Positions 7,449-16,090 of a DNA stretch of 53,110 nt are shown here, piece after piece. Within the stretch, counting starts at the first letter, position 1. Every line of letters begins with the position of its first letter. Made by a program: the position numbers and the translations under genes. The DNA is taken from assembly GCA_903865745.1 (NCBI GenBank), contig CAIPKV010000038.1:1-53110 (forward strand), written 5' to 3'. The stretch comes from an uncultured Verrucomicrobia subdivision 3 bacterium. GTDB lineage: Bacteria > Verrucomicrobiota > Verrucomicrobiia > Limisphaerales > UBA11358. The notes beneath the pieces were generated by a model. It ran no database searches. It was not told the origin of the DNA and saw only the letters and a list, made by a program, of their open reading frames with translations.

Positions 7449-7470
7449 TTCAGGCGCTCGAAGAAAATTC

Positions 7471-7504
7471 AACGCCGCCCCGGTTCGCCGGGGCGGCGTT
7501 TTTA
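7471..7504 (+). terminator. Rho-independent terminator after the gene at 6735-7448
   Basis: A perfect 13-bp G+C-rich stem (AACGCCGCCCCGG at 7471-7483 and its complement at 7488-7500) with the loop TTCG is followed by TTTT, giving six T in all at 7499-7503. An A-rich stretch on the other side makes it possibly bidirectional. Confidence 0.9.
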
Positions 7505-7540
7505 TGGGCAGACGTCAAAGGCTCGCGCCCAGCCAAAGCA

Positions 7541-7570
7541 AAAACGCGGCGACCTTGCGGTCGCCGCGTT
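7541..7570 (-). terminator. Rho-independent terminator after the pseudopilin gene
   Basis: A 12-bp perfect stem (AACGCGGCGACC at 7543-7554 and its complement at 7559-7570) with the loop TTGC is followed on the minus strand by T residues (complement of the A-run at 7540-7544). It lies about 20 bases after the stop of the minus-strand pseudopilin gene. Confidence 0.85.
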
Positions 7571-7591
7571 GATGAATTTCGTTTCCGAAAA

Positions 7592-8344
7592 TTATTGCAC
7601 GAAGTTGTAGTACGGCTGCACCACCGTGTTGGTGCCGTTATACAAGGCCGTCTTCAGGCCGGAGACGGTGAGGGACTGTACGCTGCCGTCGGACAACTGA
7701 GCGTTGCCCGAACCTTGATGCAGGTCGTTCTGGGTCCAAGCCATCGGCGTCGGATTGACGAACAAATAGGCGGCGGTCAATTTCCCCGAGGCCGCGGTGT
7801 TAGCCGTGGTGGAGGCGCCGACCGTGCCGATGTTGCAATCGCCCGACATGACCATCTGCGGATCAGCTTCGGTGGCGTCACCGTTGATGAAGTAGCTGAC
7901 GGCATCATAGTTAAAATATCCAGCCGTGGCGCCGACTGTCCAGTTGGTGGCGACGGTGCCGTGGGTGTACAACGAGCCTACATAGCTGTCCGAGGGGCAG
8001 AGCAACACTTTAGGCGTGCTCAACTGGTTGGACATGGTCAGGAAGTTGGCCGTATAGCCGACGTTGGCATAATTTGCGGTAGCAGCCGCGCCGCCGTGGG
8101 CGGTATATTCCATTGCACCACCACTGGCAGAGGAGACAGCCATGGGATACTTGTCGCCGTTGTCACCTTCCCAGAGGCGGAAGGAGAGGCCGACCTGCTT
8201 GAGGTTGTTGACACAGCTGATTTTCTGCGCCTTTTTCTTGGCGGCGGCGAGCGCCGGGAGGAGCATGGCCGCGAGAATCGCGATGATCGCGATGACGACG
8301 AGGAGTTCGATGAGCGTAAACGCTTTTTTTGTTTGTTGTTTCAT
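7592..8344 (-). CDS. Pseudopilin-like protein with prepilin leader and H-x-DG tail
   Basis: A protein of 250 residues. The leader [17 protein letters not shown] is a type III-type prepilin signal, cut before Phe9 with Glu at +5, followed by one long hydrophobic helix to about residue 31. The C-terminal part has [13 protein letters not shown], the H-(about nine residues)-DG motif typical of the very large pseudopilin families of Verrucomicrobia, Planctomycetes and Lentisphaerae. The body is rich in Ala, Thr and Gly and is predicted to be outside the cytoplasm. Such proteins are often present in dozens of copies and their exact function is unclear. The gene stands alone with its own terminator. 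Confidence 0.9.
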   Translation of the reverse strand: MKQQTKKAFTLIELLVVIAIIAILAAMLLPALAAAKKKAQKISCVNNLKQVGLSFRLWEGDNGDKYPMAVSSASGGAMEYTAHGGAAATANYANVGYTANFLTMSNQLSTPKVLLCPSDSYVGSLYTHGTVATNWTVGATAGYFNYDAVSYFINGDATEADPQMVMSGDCNIGTVGASTTANTAASGKLTAAYLFVNPTPMAWTQNDLHQGSGNAQLSDGSVQSLTVSGLKTALYNGTNTVVQPYYNFVQ

Positions 8345-8711
8345 AGTTTTGTTTTGTTTGTTTCCGGGGACAGGGGCGTGAATTTAATGGAACGCTGGCC
8401 ACTGTCAATCCGGATTGTTAATTTTCTTTAGCAATGCCGATGCCAACCGGAAATCTCGCAAAAAGCCAATGAATCGGGGGGTGCATTTTCCATAACCACC
8501 CCCGAGGGGCGAAGTTTTCACGCACAATGCGTGAAGTTCACGCAGGCAGGAAGTTTTGAAGCAAGGGGTTTTGACAGGATGACAGGATTTTCAGGAGGGA
8601 TTGAAAGGACCGGGCGAGCACAGTAATTTTTTTATCCGGTCAATCCGGTCTCAAGTTCCCTCCGCGTTCTGGATTGATTTTTCAACGCAATCGGCGACAC
8701 TGGCCAACCCT
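8345..8711. other. Intergenic region between pseudopilin and glycyl-tRNA synthetase
   Basis: This 367-base gap separates divergent genes and should hold both promoters. The T/G-rich stretch just before the pseudopilin start gives an A-rich leader in its mRNA. GAAGTT occurs several times at 8511-8556 next to a small inverted repeat (TTCACGCA and TGCGTGAA, 8517-8535). The pair of GACAGGAT-like arms at 8573-8651 is listed separately. I see no gene. Confidence 0.5.
8573..8651. repeat. Imperfect inverted repeat of GACAGGAT / ATCCGGTC type
   Basis: The left arm (8573-8589) has two steps of GACAGGAT and the right arm (8634-8651) has two steps of ATCCGGTC, which is its imperfect complement. Repeats of the form ACAGGAT-x-ACAGGAT facing ATCCTGT-x-ATCCTGT are common between genes in planctomycete and verrucomicrobial genomes in my recollection; here the copy is degenerate. 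It lies in the leader region of the glycyl-tRNA synthetase gene. Confidence 0.45.
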
Positions 8712-10577
8712 ATGGCCGAACCTAAAGAAAATTTGCAGATGGAGAAAATCGTGTCGCTGTGCAAGCGGCGCGGCTTTGTTTTTCAATCGTCGGAGATTTA
8801 CGGCGGGCTGAACGGCTTCTGGGATTACGGTCCGCTCGGCGCGGAACTCAAGCGCAACGTCAAAGAACTGTGGTGGCACGCCATGACCCGCCAGCGCGAA
8901 GATATCGCCGGCCTCGAGGCGACGATTATCATGTCGCCCAAGATCTGGGAGGCGAGCGGCCACGTGGCGACGTTTGCGGATTTGATGAGCACCTGCAAGA
9001 GCTGCAAAAAATTAATTCGCGCCGATCAAGTATGGGACATTCTCATCGAACAACCCTGGGTGCAATCGCTCGCTGACGTCGTCGACGTGGGCACGCAGAC
9101 TTTCGATGGCGACGCGTTGCTACGCTGGGCGGCTGGAAAAGGAAAGCGGCTCGCCCCGGAACTGGCCTTGGTGAGAAATCCGACCGTGACACTTTCGTGG
9201 CTTTCCGAGCGTTCAAAAACTTCAAAGGAAAATCCGGTTTCAGCCAAAGAATTTTACCAATACATCGCGACGGAACAACTGACGGCGACGGGGCTGATTA
9301 CGCCTTGTCCGCATTGCGGCGGTGAACTCACAGCTCCACGCCCCTTTAATCTAATGTTCGAGACATGGGCGGGACCACTTCAGTCGGATGAAAACAAAGT
9401 TTATCTCCGTCCCGAAACCGCGCAGGCGATTTTCGCGCAGTTCAAAAATGTGCTGGAGACGTCGCGCCAGAAGGTGCCGTTCGGCATTGCGCAGGTCGGC
9501 AAAGCATTTCGCAATGAAATCACCCCGCGCAATTTTACGTTCCGCTCGCGCGAGTTCGAGCAGATGGAGCTGGAATTTTTCATCAAGCCGGATGAAGTCA
9601 TTGAGGCGATTCACGGCAGCGTGTTCACGCCCACTCCTAATGCCCCGCTGGCAACGCCCCAACCCAACTGGGGCTGGCAGGCGTGGCATCAATATTGGGT
9701 CGAGGAACGCGTGCGTTTCTACGAAGGCATCGGGCTGTCGCGCGAGACGCTGGGCTTCCATCATCAGACGCCGGAAGAATTGGCGCATTACGCGCGCGCC
9801 TGCACGGATATCTTGTTCAAATTCCCCTTCAGCAAGAAGGATGAGCAAGGCCATGTCAAAGGCGACGAACTGGAAGGCATTGCGGCGCGCAGTGATTTTG
9901 ATTTGAGCCAGCACCAGCGTTTCTCCGGCAAGCCGATGGGTGTGTTCGATGACGAACTGCGCGCGGCGTGGGCGAAATTGCCGAAGGAAAAGGCGGATGA
10001 TTTGTGGAAGCGCTATTACGATCACCGTAAAAATTACCTGACGAAATCCGCAAAACCGGACGAGACGCCGGAGCAGATTGCGCAGCAGGCGACGGAGGAT
10101 GCGAACGGTCTGGCGCGCGGCCAATACATCCCGCACGTCATTGAGCCAAGCGCGGGCGTCGACCGTTTGATCCTCGCGCTGATCGCCAACGCCTACACTG
10201 AAACGGTGAAAACCGATGACAAGGGCAAGAGCGAGACGATTTACACGATGAAGTTTCATCCGCGGGTCGCCCCGATCAAAGTGGGCGTCCTGCCGCTGTT
10301 GAAGAACAAGCCGGAACTGGTCAATAAGGCGCTCGAAGTCCGTGAGCTGCTGCGCCCGTGGCTGAATATTTACTACGACGAAGCCGGGAGCATCGGCAAA
10401 CGCTACGCGCGCCAGGATGAAGCCGGCACGCCGTTCTGCGTGACGATTGATTTTGATACGCTGGGCGAAAAACCGGAGCTGCTGGATACGGTAACAATTC
10501 GTTACCGCGATGACGGCCGGCAGGAGCGCCTGAAAATTTCTGAACTTTTGGCGTTTTTGCTGTCAAAGACTCGTTGA
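8712..10577 (+). CDS. glyQS: Glycyl-tRNA synthetase, single-chain class II type
   Basis: A protein of 621 residues from the ATG at 8712 (MAEPKENLQMEKIVSL); an upstream in-frame start at 8601 lacks similarity. It charges tRNA(Gly). Visible features: the family start RGFVFQSSEIYGGLNGFWDYGPLG, a zinc site with Cys pairs in TCKSCKK and CPHCGG, motif 2 in FRNEITPRNFTFRSREFEQME, motif 3 around GVDRLILALIANAY, and an anticodon-binding domain with YDEAGSIGKRYARQDEAGTP. This is the eukaryote-like homodimeric type rather than the two-subunit GlyQ/GlyS. It is followed with a 1-base overlap by the DUF2127 gene. Confidence 0.95.
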   Translation: MAEPKENLQMEKIVSLCKRRGFVFQSSEIYGGLNGFWDYGPLGAELKRNVKELWWHAMTRQREDIAGLEATIIMSPKIWEASGHVATFADLMSTCKSCKKLIRADQVWDILIEQPWVQSLADVVDVGTQTFDGDALLRWAAGKGKRLAPELALVRNPTVTLSWLSERSKTSKENPVSAKEFYQYIATEQLTATGLITPCPHCGGELTAPRPFNLMFETWAGPLQSDENKVYLRPETAQAIFAQFKNVLETSRQKVPFGIAQVGKAFRNEITPRNFTFRSREFEQMELEFFIKPDEVIEAIHGSVFTPTPNAPLATPQPNWGWQAWHQYWVEERVRFYEGIGLSRETLGFHHQTPEELAHYARACTDILFKFPFSKKDEQGHVKGDELEGIAARSDFDLSQHQRFSGKPMGVFDDELRAAWAKLPKEKADDLWKRYYDHRKNYLTKSAKPDETPEQIAQQATEDANGLARGQYIPHVIEPSAGVDRLILALIANAYTETVKTDDKGKSETIYTMKFHPRVAPIKVGVLPLLKNKPELVNKALEVRELLRPWLNIYYDEAGSIGKRYARQDEAGTPFCVTIDFDTLGEKPELLDTVTIRYRDDGRQERLKISELLAFLLSKTR

Positions 10578-11110
10578 TGTCTGAAGCACCAAAAAATCTG
10601 GAAGTAGCGCCAAAGCACGCGCCGACGCTGTATTTCATCGCCGGGTTCAAAATGTTCAAAGGTTTACTGCTGGTGGCGGTGGCGATTTGGTTTTTTGTGG
10701 TGGCAGGCAATGATTTACCCGAAATGTTCGACCGGTTCCTGCGCTTCGTGGACGTGGACCCGGAAAAAAGATTCTTTGCAAATATCGGCGACTGGCTGGA
10801 TACCATCACCCCGCGCAATGTCCAAGCGGTCGCCTCGGTGACGCTCCTGTACGGGCTATTCCTGCTGGTCGGCGGTTCGGGGCTGGCCTTGCGCGCCAAG
10901 TGGGCCATCTGGCTTGCGATCGGCGAGTCGGCGTTTTTCATCCCCGTGGAAATTTTTGAACTGGTCCGGCGGCGGCCGCTCAATTCCGCCGGCCATCTGC
11001 ACTTGCTGAACCATCCCAGAATGGCCCTGGGTATTGTGCTCACGGTAAACATTCTTATCGTGTGGTATCTCTACGAAAACCGCCAGCGACTGTTTCGCCA
11101 CCACCAATAA
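10577..11110 (+). CDS. DUF2127-like membrane protein
   Basis: A protein of 177 residues. The ATG shares its first base with the last base of the glyQS stop. About four hydrophobic segments: about 17-42 (YFIAGFKMFKGLLLVAVAI), 80-105, 108-125 and 145-165. The pattern of a first helix with I-A-x-FK-x-x-KGLL and a penultimate segment with W-x-x-x-x-GE-x-x-FIPVEIFEL fits the DUF2127 family of small inner-membrane proteins, whose function is not known. The overlap with glyQS suggests co-transcription, not necessarily a shared role. Confidence 0.75.
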   Translation: MSEAPKNLEVAPKHAPTLYFIAGFKMFKGLLLVAVAIWFFVVAGNDLPEMFDRFLRFVDVDPEKRFFANIGDWLDTITPRNVQAVASVTLLYGLFLLVGGSGLALRAKWAIWLAIGESAFFIPVEIFELVRRRPLNSAGHLHLLNHPRMALGIVLTVNILIVWYLYENRQRLFRHHQ

Positions 11111-11182
11111 ATTTTCAGGCGTGACCGGTGGAAATTTTTTGGCAAGCTTCTGCTTCGTCAATTAAAACAAGCATTTTTTAAA

Positions 11183-12628
11183 ATGAACGCGAGCTTACCC
11201 ATCGAAATTGCCGAGTTTGAAAGTCTGCTGCGCAAGCCAAACAGCGACCCGACGGGATTTGCCGGCTTTTTTAACAGCGGCGAAATCTGGGTCGCCCGAG
11301 TGCCTGCCCGGCTGGACGTGATGGGCGGCATTGCCGATTACTCCGGTGCAAACGTCTGCGAAGCGGTCCTCGGCCGCGGCATGCTGATGGCGTTGCAAGC
11401 GCGTACTGACCGCACCCTGCGCATCCGCTCCGCACAATCTGGCGGACGCAGTTTACCAGTGGAAACGCGCATCCCACTGGATTATTTTTCTTCTGGCGAT
11501 GCCGTCGGCAGCTACGCGCAGGTGCGCGAGTTGTGCCATGCGAACCCGATTTCTTCCTGGGCCGCTTATATTGGTGGGAGTATTTTTACTTTGCTGAAAG
11601 AGGAAAATGTTGAACTGCCCTACGGTTTCAGCTTTCTGTTATTAAGCGCCGTGCCGATGAACGTTGGTATCGGAAGTTCCGCCGCCGTGGAAATTGGCAC
11701 ACTTTCCTGCCTCAACGCCTATTTAGGTTTGAAGCTCGACGGGGCGCGCATCGCGCGGCTTGCCCAGATGGCGGAGAACCACGTCGTGGGTGCGCCGTGC
11801 GGCATCATGGACCAGATTGCCGTCGCTAGCGGTCGTGAGAGCAAGCTGACGCACATCCTTTGCCGGCCCGGTGCAATTGTCGATGAGGTGGAGATACCGC
11901 CCGGGACCGGCTTTGTAGGAATCAGCTCAATGGTGCGCCACTCAGTGGCCGGTAATGCGTACGGCAATGTTCGTATTGGTGCTTTCATGGGTAAGAAAAT
12001 TATCAATGAGATCCGCGCCAGGACTGGCCGCGCGCCATTGAATTATTTAACTGAAATATCCGCCGCCGAATTTCAAGCCGAGTATGAAAAGGAGATGCCT
12101 GAAACAATTCTCGGCTCCGATTTTCTGGCAAAATATAAGACGCACGATGATCCGGTAACCATTATCCAACCGGACGCGACCTATCGTGTCGTCGGCCCAG
12201 CGCGTCATCCGGTCGCTGAAAACGAGCGCGTGCTTAAGTTCATTGCCGCGCTCAAAGCCGCCAAAACCGGCGAAGCAACTGCGCTCGCAGCGGCTGGCGA
12301 ACTGATGTATGGCGCGCATGAAAGTTACCGTGACAACTGCCGACTCTCGGTGCCGGAGGTAAATTTTCTCGTCGAGGCCGTCCGCAAGCGCGGCCCGGCC
12401 AGCGGCCTTTATGGTGCCAAGATCACCGGCGGCGGTACCGGCGGCACCGTGGCTGTTTTTGGAAAAATTGCCGCGCTCAAGGAACACATCCCGCAGATTG
12501 CCGTGGAGTTTTCCCGACGCATCGGGGTGGCTCCGGATATATTTGAAGGTACGTCGCCCGGCGCCATTGAGTTCGGCGCGAAACGCTACGCTTTTGGTGC
12601 ACAGGGCTGGAAACGCTTCGACATGTAA
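11183..12628 (+). CDS. GHMP sugar kinase, L-arabinokinase/galactokinase-like
   Basis: A protein of 481 residues. The substrate motif RVPARLDVMGGIADYSG (about 39-55) replaces the GEHTDY motif of galactokinase and matches the kinase domain of plant L-arabinokinase (ARA1). The ATP loop is PMNVGIGSSAAVEIGTL (about 158-174). Other shared stretches are ENHVVGAPCGIMDQ and MVRHSVAGNAYGNVR. Motif 3 is KITGGGTGGTVAVF near 418-432. It should phosphorylate a free sugar at C1. It lies 2 bases before a uridylyltransferase gene, so the pair can turn a free sugar into a UDP-sugar. The sugar (arabinose, galactose or another) cannot be settled from sequence. Confidence 0.85.
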   Translation: MNASLPIEIAEFESLLRKPNSDPTGFAGFFNSGEIWVARVPARLDVMGGIADYSGANVCEAVLGRGMLMALQARTDRTLRIRSAQSGGRSLPVETRIPLDYFSSGDAVGSYAQVRELCHANPISSWAAYIGGSIFTLLKEENVELPYGFSFLLLSAVPMNVGIGSSAAVEIGTLSCLNAYLGLKLDGARIARLAQMAENHVVGAPCGIMDQIAVASGRESKLTHILCRPGAIVDEVEIPPGTGFVGISSMVRHSVAGNAYGNVRIGAFMGKKIINEIRARTGRAPLNYLTEISAAEFQAEYEKEMPETILGSDFLAKYKTHDDPVTIIQPDATYRVVGPARHPVAENERVLKFIAALKAAKTGEATALAAAGELMYGAHESYRDNCRLSVPEVNFLVEAVRKRGPASGLYGAKITGGGTGGTVAVFGKIAALKEHIPQIAVEFSRRIGVAPDIFEGTSPGAIEFGAKRYAFGAQGWKRFDM

Positions 12629-12630
12629 AC

Positions 12631-13521
12631 ATGAAAGTCCGCAAAGCTGTTATCCCCATCGCCGGCCTCGGCACACGACATTTTCCCGCATCGCACGCGG
12701 TGAAGAAGGAAATGTTTCCCGTTGTTGGCACTGATGGTATTGCGCGGGCCCTATTTCATTATCACTTGCTGGAGCTTGACGCTGCGGGCATTGAAGAAAT
12801 CTGTTTCATCGTCCAGCCGGGCGAGGATAAGATGGTGAAAAAATATTTGCTCGGCCCGGATAAAAATTATCTGAAACGGCTGGAAAAGTATCCTGCACTA
12901 CTGCGTGAGGCGGCGGAGATGAAAAAGTTTTCCGAACACATTTCGTTTGCCGTCCAACATGAGCAGGAAGGCTACGGCCACGCGATTTTTCAGACTAAAG
13001 ATTTTGCTAACGGTGAAATGGTTTTGCTTGGCCTCGGAGACCATCTTTTTCGAGGCAAACTAGTTTCGCCCTACCGCGAACTAGCAGAAATGGTGAAAGT
13101 TTCGGCCGGCAAAAGTGTTTCCGCCGTGAACCGCATCTCTGCGAATGAATTAAGAGGCTACGGGACTATCGCTGGCGTCCGCCGCCAGGAAAACCCCCGC
13201 TTGATTGATGTTTCGCTCATTATCGAAAAACCAACTGTAGCCGTGGCAGAAGAAAAATTGCACGTGGACGGGTTACCCAAAGAAACTTGGCTAGGTTGGT
13301 TCGGGATGCACTTACTAGCACCGAGTATTTATGAGATTCTTGGCGAAATGATCCGCAACAACATTCGCGACGGTGGCGAATTTCAGCTTACGCGGGCGCA
13401 AGAGCTTCAGCGCCAGCGCGAAGGTTATCTAGCGGTAGAGATGACGGAAGCTCAGCGATTCGACTTCGGCGTACCGGACGATTTCGTGGCCAGCGTGAGG
13501 TCATTCCGCCATTCGGCATGA
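12631..13521 (+). CDS. UTP-sugar-1-phosphate uridylyltransferase (GalU-type)
   Basis: A protein of 296 residues. The nucleotide-binding start PIAGLGTRHFPASHAVKKEMFPV (about 9-31) has the GxGTR loop and the KEM(F/L)P motif of GalU-type enzymes. HEQEGYGHAIFQTKD matches the Q-x-x-GLGHAV region, and GDHLFRG the metal-binding Asp loop. These enzymes make UDP-glucose or a similar UDP-sugar plus PPi. The start is 2 bases after the kinase stop, which strongly suggests a two-step salvage operon. The PPi it releases could feed the PPi-using enzymes seen elsewhere in the window (36886-38118 and 43727-46196). Confidence 0.88.
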   Translation: MKVRKAVIPIAGLGTRHFPASHAVKKEMFPVVGTDGIARALFHYHLLELDAAGIEEICFIVQPGEDKMVKKYLLGPDKNYLKRLEKYPALLREAAEMKKFSEHISFAVQHEQEGYGHAIFQTKDFANGEMVLLGLGDHLFRGKLVSPYRELAEMVKVSAGKSVSAVNRISANELRGYGTIAGVRRQENPRLIDVSLIIEKPTVAVAEEKLHVDGLPKETWLGWFGMHLLAPSIYEILGEMIRNNIRDGGEFQLTRAQELQRQREGYLAVEMTEAQRFDFGVPDDFVASVRSFRHSA

Positions 13522-13539
13522 CTTATTACGATTATTTGC

Positions 13540-14394
13540 TTGCGGCGACTGCAGGCATGGCTTAAAAAAGCGTATCGAAAGAATCAGCCAGACGACAGTT
13601 TTGATGCACCACAAAAATCAGCCCCAACCAGAGAGGGTCGCTTGAGCCGACCTTTTTCCCCGCGTAACTCCTCCCCCGCCTCGCAGATGCGCGTCAACGG
13701 TAAGATCCGTGCCCGCGAAGTTCGCGTAATCGGTCCCGATGGCAAACAGCTCGGCGTATTCCTACTGAACGATGCGCTGAATCTGGCACGGCAGCACGGC
13801 GTGGACTTGGTGGAAATTTCGGCAAACGCCGTACCGCCAGTATGTCGCATCATTGAAATCGGCAAGTTCCGATACGAGCTCGCCAAGAAGGAAAAAGAGT
13901 CCCGCAAACATCAGCATGCCTCGACTGTGAAGGAAGTGCAGTTAAGCCCGCGCATTGACCCACACGATCTCGGCATCAAGTTGCAACACGCCATCAATTT
14001 CCTTTGTGAGGACATGAAGGTGAAGGTAGCGCTCAAATTCCGTGGACGCGAGATGGCGCATACGGAAGTAGGCTTTGAGGTAATCAACAAGTTTATCGCC
14101 GATATTGCGCCGTTTGGCCATCCCGATTTCCAGCCCAAACTTATTGGTCGCGCCATCAACCTGATGATTAGTCCGCTCCCGCGAAACAAACGTGCAAAAA
14201 ACCCGCGCCACGAAGAAGGTGAACTGCACATGCCAGACGAAGATGATGATAATGAATCTGGTAACGAAACGACAAAAAATCACCAAAAAAAACCAGCCCT
14301 GCCACCCGCACCAGTAAAAGATAAGGCGACTGCTTCTAACCAATCAGCAGAAAATGGCCTTCAAAATCCTTTTGCTAATCTGGAAATCAAATGA
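13540..14394 (+). CDS. infC: Translation initiation factor IF-3 with long N- and C-terminal tails
   Basis: The IF-3 core is clear: MRVNGKIRAREVRVIGPDG at the start of the N-domain, then the basic helix linker KFRYELAKKEKESRKHQ, then the C-domain (VKEVQLSPRIDPHDLGIKL to FQPKLIGRAINLMISPLP). The factor binds the 30S subunit and checks the start codon. Upstream of the core ATG at 13687 there is an open frame back to TTG at 13540 with a basic, Ser/Pro-rich tail of 49 residues; infC often uses a rare start, so a non-ATG start is plausible. ATT codons at 13531 and 13534 are also possible. The C-terminal tail of about 65 residues is acidic, then Pro/Lys-rich. Confidence 0.85.
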   Translation: MRRLQAWLKKAYRKNQPDDSFDAPQKSAPTREGRLSRPFSPRNSSPASQMRVNGKIRAREVRVIGPDGKQLGVFLLNDALNLARQHGVDLVEISANAVPPVCRIIEIGKFRYELAKKEKESRKHQHASTVKEVQLSPRIDPHDLGIKLQHAINFLCEDMKVKVALKFRGREMAHTEVGFEVINKFIADIAPFGHPDFQPKLIGRAINLMISPLPRNKRAKNPRHEEGELHMPDEDDDNESGNETTKNHQKKPALPPAPVKDKATASNQSAENGLQNPFANLEIK

Positions 14395-14436
14395 CATTCC
14401 CCTATGCAAAGCCTCAACTTTAAGCTCCGCAATGGG

Positions 14437-15933
14437 CTAACCTTGGGTTTTAGAGTTTAGGCAGCGAACTAATTCAGGAAACTGGCAGTCCATGCAAACT
14501 GCATTAGAATGATCGCAAAAGTCACGGGTAACTTGCATCAATCCTTGCTGTTGTGCTGCACCTTTTAGGTTATTTGCCCTGGAAGTTCCTAGCAGCCGCT
14601 GCCGCGCTAGTTTAAGAATCGCATTATCTGCCGCTGCCGGCCACGCGAGTAATCGTTGCTCCATTTCGCGCATAAATTTTACTTTGCCGCTTTCTTTCGC
14701 CCGAATCCAAAGCCACGGTAAAATGACATTCACAGCTAAGTCAGTGGCGCGCCCATCGCCTAACAGTGTTTGTGGTTTTATCAGGCGCGCAGATTTAAAC
14801 GTCCAGTGCCAAGACCAAAAGTCATCGCTTCCGACCTGAATTATTTTGTTAAATGAATCTATCATCCTAGATACTATTACGGTCGAGTCAGCAGGCGAGT
14901 TTACTCGGTTGTGCGGCAGTGTAACCGTTTCGGTTATAATATCCTCCATTCCCCAATTTTCAATTTGGGAGACTAGTTTTCCCGACGCCAGCCAGTGCGA
15001 TGCGAGTGCGAGCCGGCGCTCAGGGTAATTGGCCGGACGCAGGCCGTGAAACTTCCAAACGTTACGAGTTAAAATACAGGTTTCAAACTCATCGCGGTCG
15101 CGCCACCAAAAATCCCACAGACGGCACAAATATGTGTCGGAAGATTTTCGTGCGCAGGTCAAGTCATCCGGCAGTAGGCCGCCGACGCCGAGCATCCGGG
15201 CCTGCAATTCCAGCACGGAACTGATACCACGCATCCATCTAGATTTGGTCTCGGCGAGATTTTGCATCGGCCAGAGGTTGTTCTTATAGCCAAGCGCACG
15301 GAATAGATTTTCCCAAAGCACCTGTTCCCAATTAGAGTTTTTGGCACGAGCCAGCATTGCGGCAGCCTTATTTTGAAAGCGCGCTATAGAGGCGGCTTGT
15401 AGCAATTTTGTGAGCTGCATCTCAGAAAGTGAGCGTAAAGGCGCAGAGCATTTGCCACGCAAGCGCGCTGGCAAACCGGATTCGTTTTCGAGACTAAGTA
15501 CGAGTTCAGGCAGCGGAGCGTCGAGTATGTTTTTTAGCGATAAATTTATGGGCACATTTTTAGATTTCTTGGACTCTTCCCAGACAACTTGGAGAATAAC
15601 ATTTTTAAAGCGGGGATTTTTATCGTGCCCATGTGCATGCCAACCGCTGGTTAGGAGGTCAATTTCTACATCTCCAGAAACCGGTTTTTCATCCCCAAAC
15701 TGCAAGACTGCGCCGCGAAAATCTGGCCCACCTTCATCACTGGCAAAACCTGGATGCAGCACACGAAGGCATTTGCCGTCAGCTGTTTTCAGCAAGTCGC
15801 GGTGAAGGCGCTGGTGTAACCAAACGGCCTGTAACAGTTTTTCCGGCGGCACGGAGTCGCTGTCGCGCAGGACATTGAAGGCACAATAATGCTCGCGCCA
15901 AAAGATGTAGAAGTTTTTTACGCAGAAGTTCAA
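14437..15933 (-). CDS. DUF2851 family protein
   Basis: A protein of 498 residues. The first conserved block is PPEKLLQAVWLHQRL with VLHPGFASDEGGPDFRGAVLQFG, then GDVEIDLLTSGWHAHGHDKNPRF with several His and Asp residues. The second block has WKFHGLRPANYPERRLALAS. These are hallmarks of DUF2851, found in Bacteroidetes and Verrucomicrobia. The His/Asp pattern (W-x-H-x-H-x-x-x) suggests a metal-dependent nuclease-like fold, which is only inference. It ends with a CMDC pair near the C-terminus. It is convergent with infC at a gap of 42 bases and divergent from the ABC cluster. Confidence 0.8.
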   Translation of the reverse strand: MNFCVKNFYIFWREHYCAFNVLRDSDSVPPEKLLQAVWLHQRLHRDLLKTADGKCLRVLHPGFASDEGGPDFRGAVLQFGDEKPVSGDVEIDLLTSGWHAHGHDKNPRFKNVILQVVWEESKKSKNVPINLSLKNILDAPLPELVLSLENESGLPARLRGKCSAPLRSLSEMQLTKLLQAASIARFQNKAAAMLARAKNSNWEQVLWENLFRALGYKNNLWPMQNLAETKSRWMRGISSVLELQARMLGVGGLLPDDLTCARKSSDTYLCRLWDFWWRDRDEFETCILTRNVWKFHGLRPANYPERRLALASHWLASGKLVSQIENWGMEDIITETVTLPHNRVNSPADSTVIVSRMIDSFNKIIQVGSDDFWSWHWTFKSARLIKPQTLLGDGRATDLAVNVILPWLWIRAKESGKVKFMREMEQRLLAWPAAADNAILKLARQRLLGTSRANNLKGAAQQQGLMQVTRDFCDHSNAVCMDCQFPELVRCLNSKTQG

Positions 15934-16090
15934 GTCAGAGTCTCCGGCGCTACAATCAGCGAAGTCAATTTATAATGAAAGTATTCATACGGTTTGCGGA
16001 ATGTTTTATGTCGGCATTGTCAAAGTTTTTATTCGCCGCTGGCGTAATTATTCGGCTAGAATGGCGCTTAGTATTACGGTTCGAAATGTG

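Noticed and set aside
8601-8711. Upstream start for glycyl-tRNA synthetase
   Set aside because: The additional residues are translated from a degenerate intergenic repeat region; the family starts after 8712.
11183-12628. Ordinary galactokinase
   Set aside because: The GEHTDY signature is replaced by MGGIADY, as in arabinokinase-type enzymes.
16001-16090. Upstream start for the ABC ATPase
   Set aside because: The extra 30 residues have no family similarity; the family start MIEVSNLTKRY lies at 16091.
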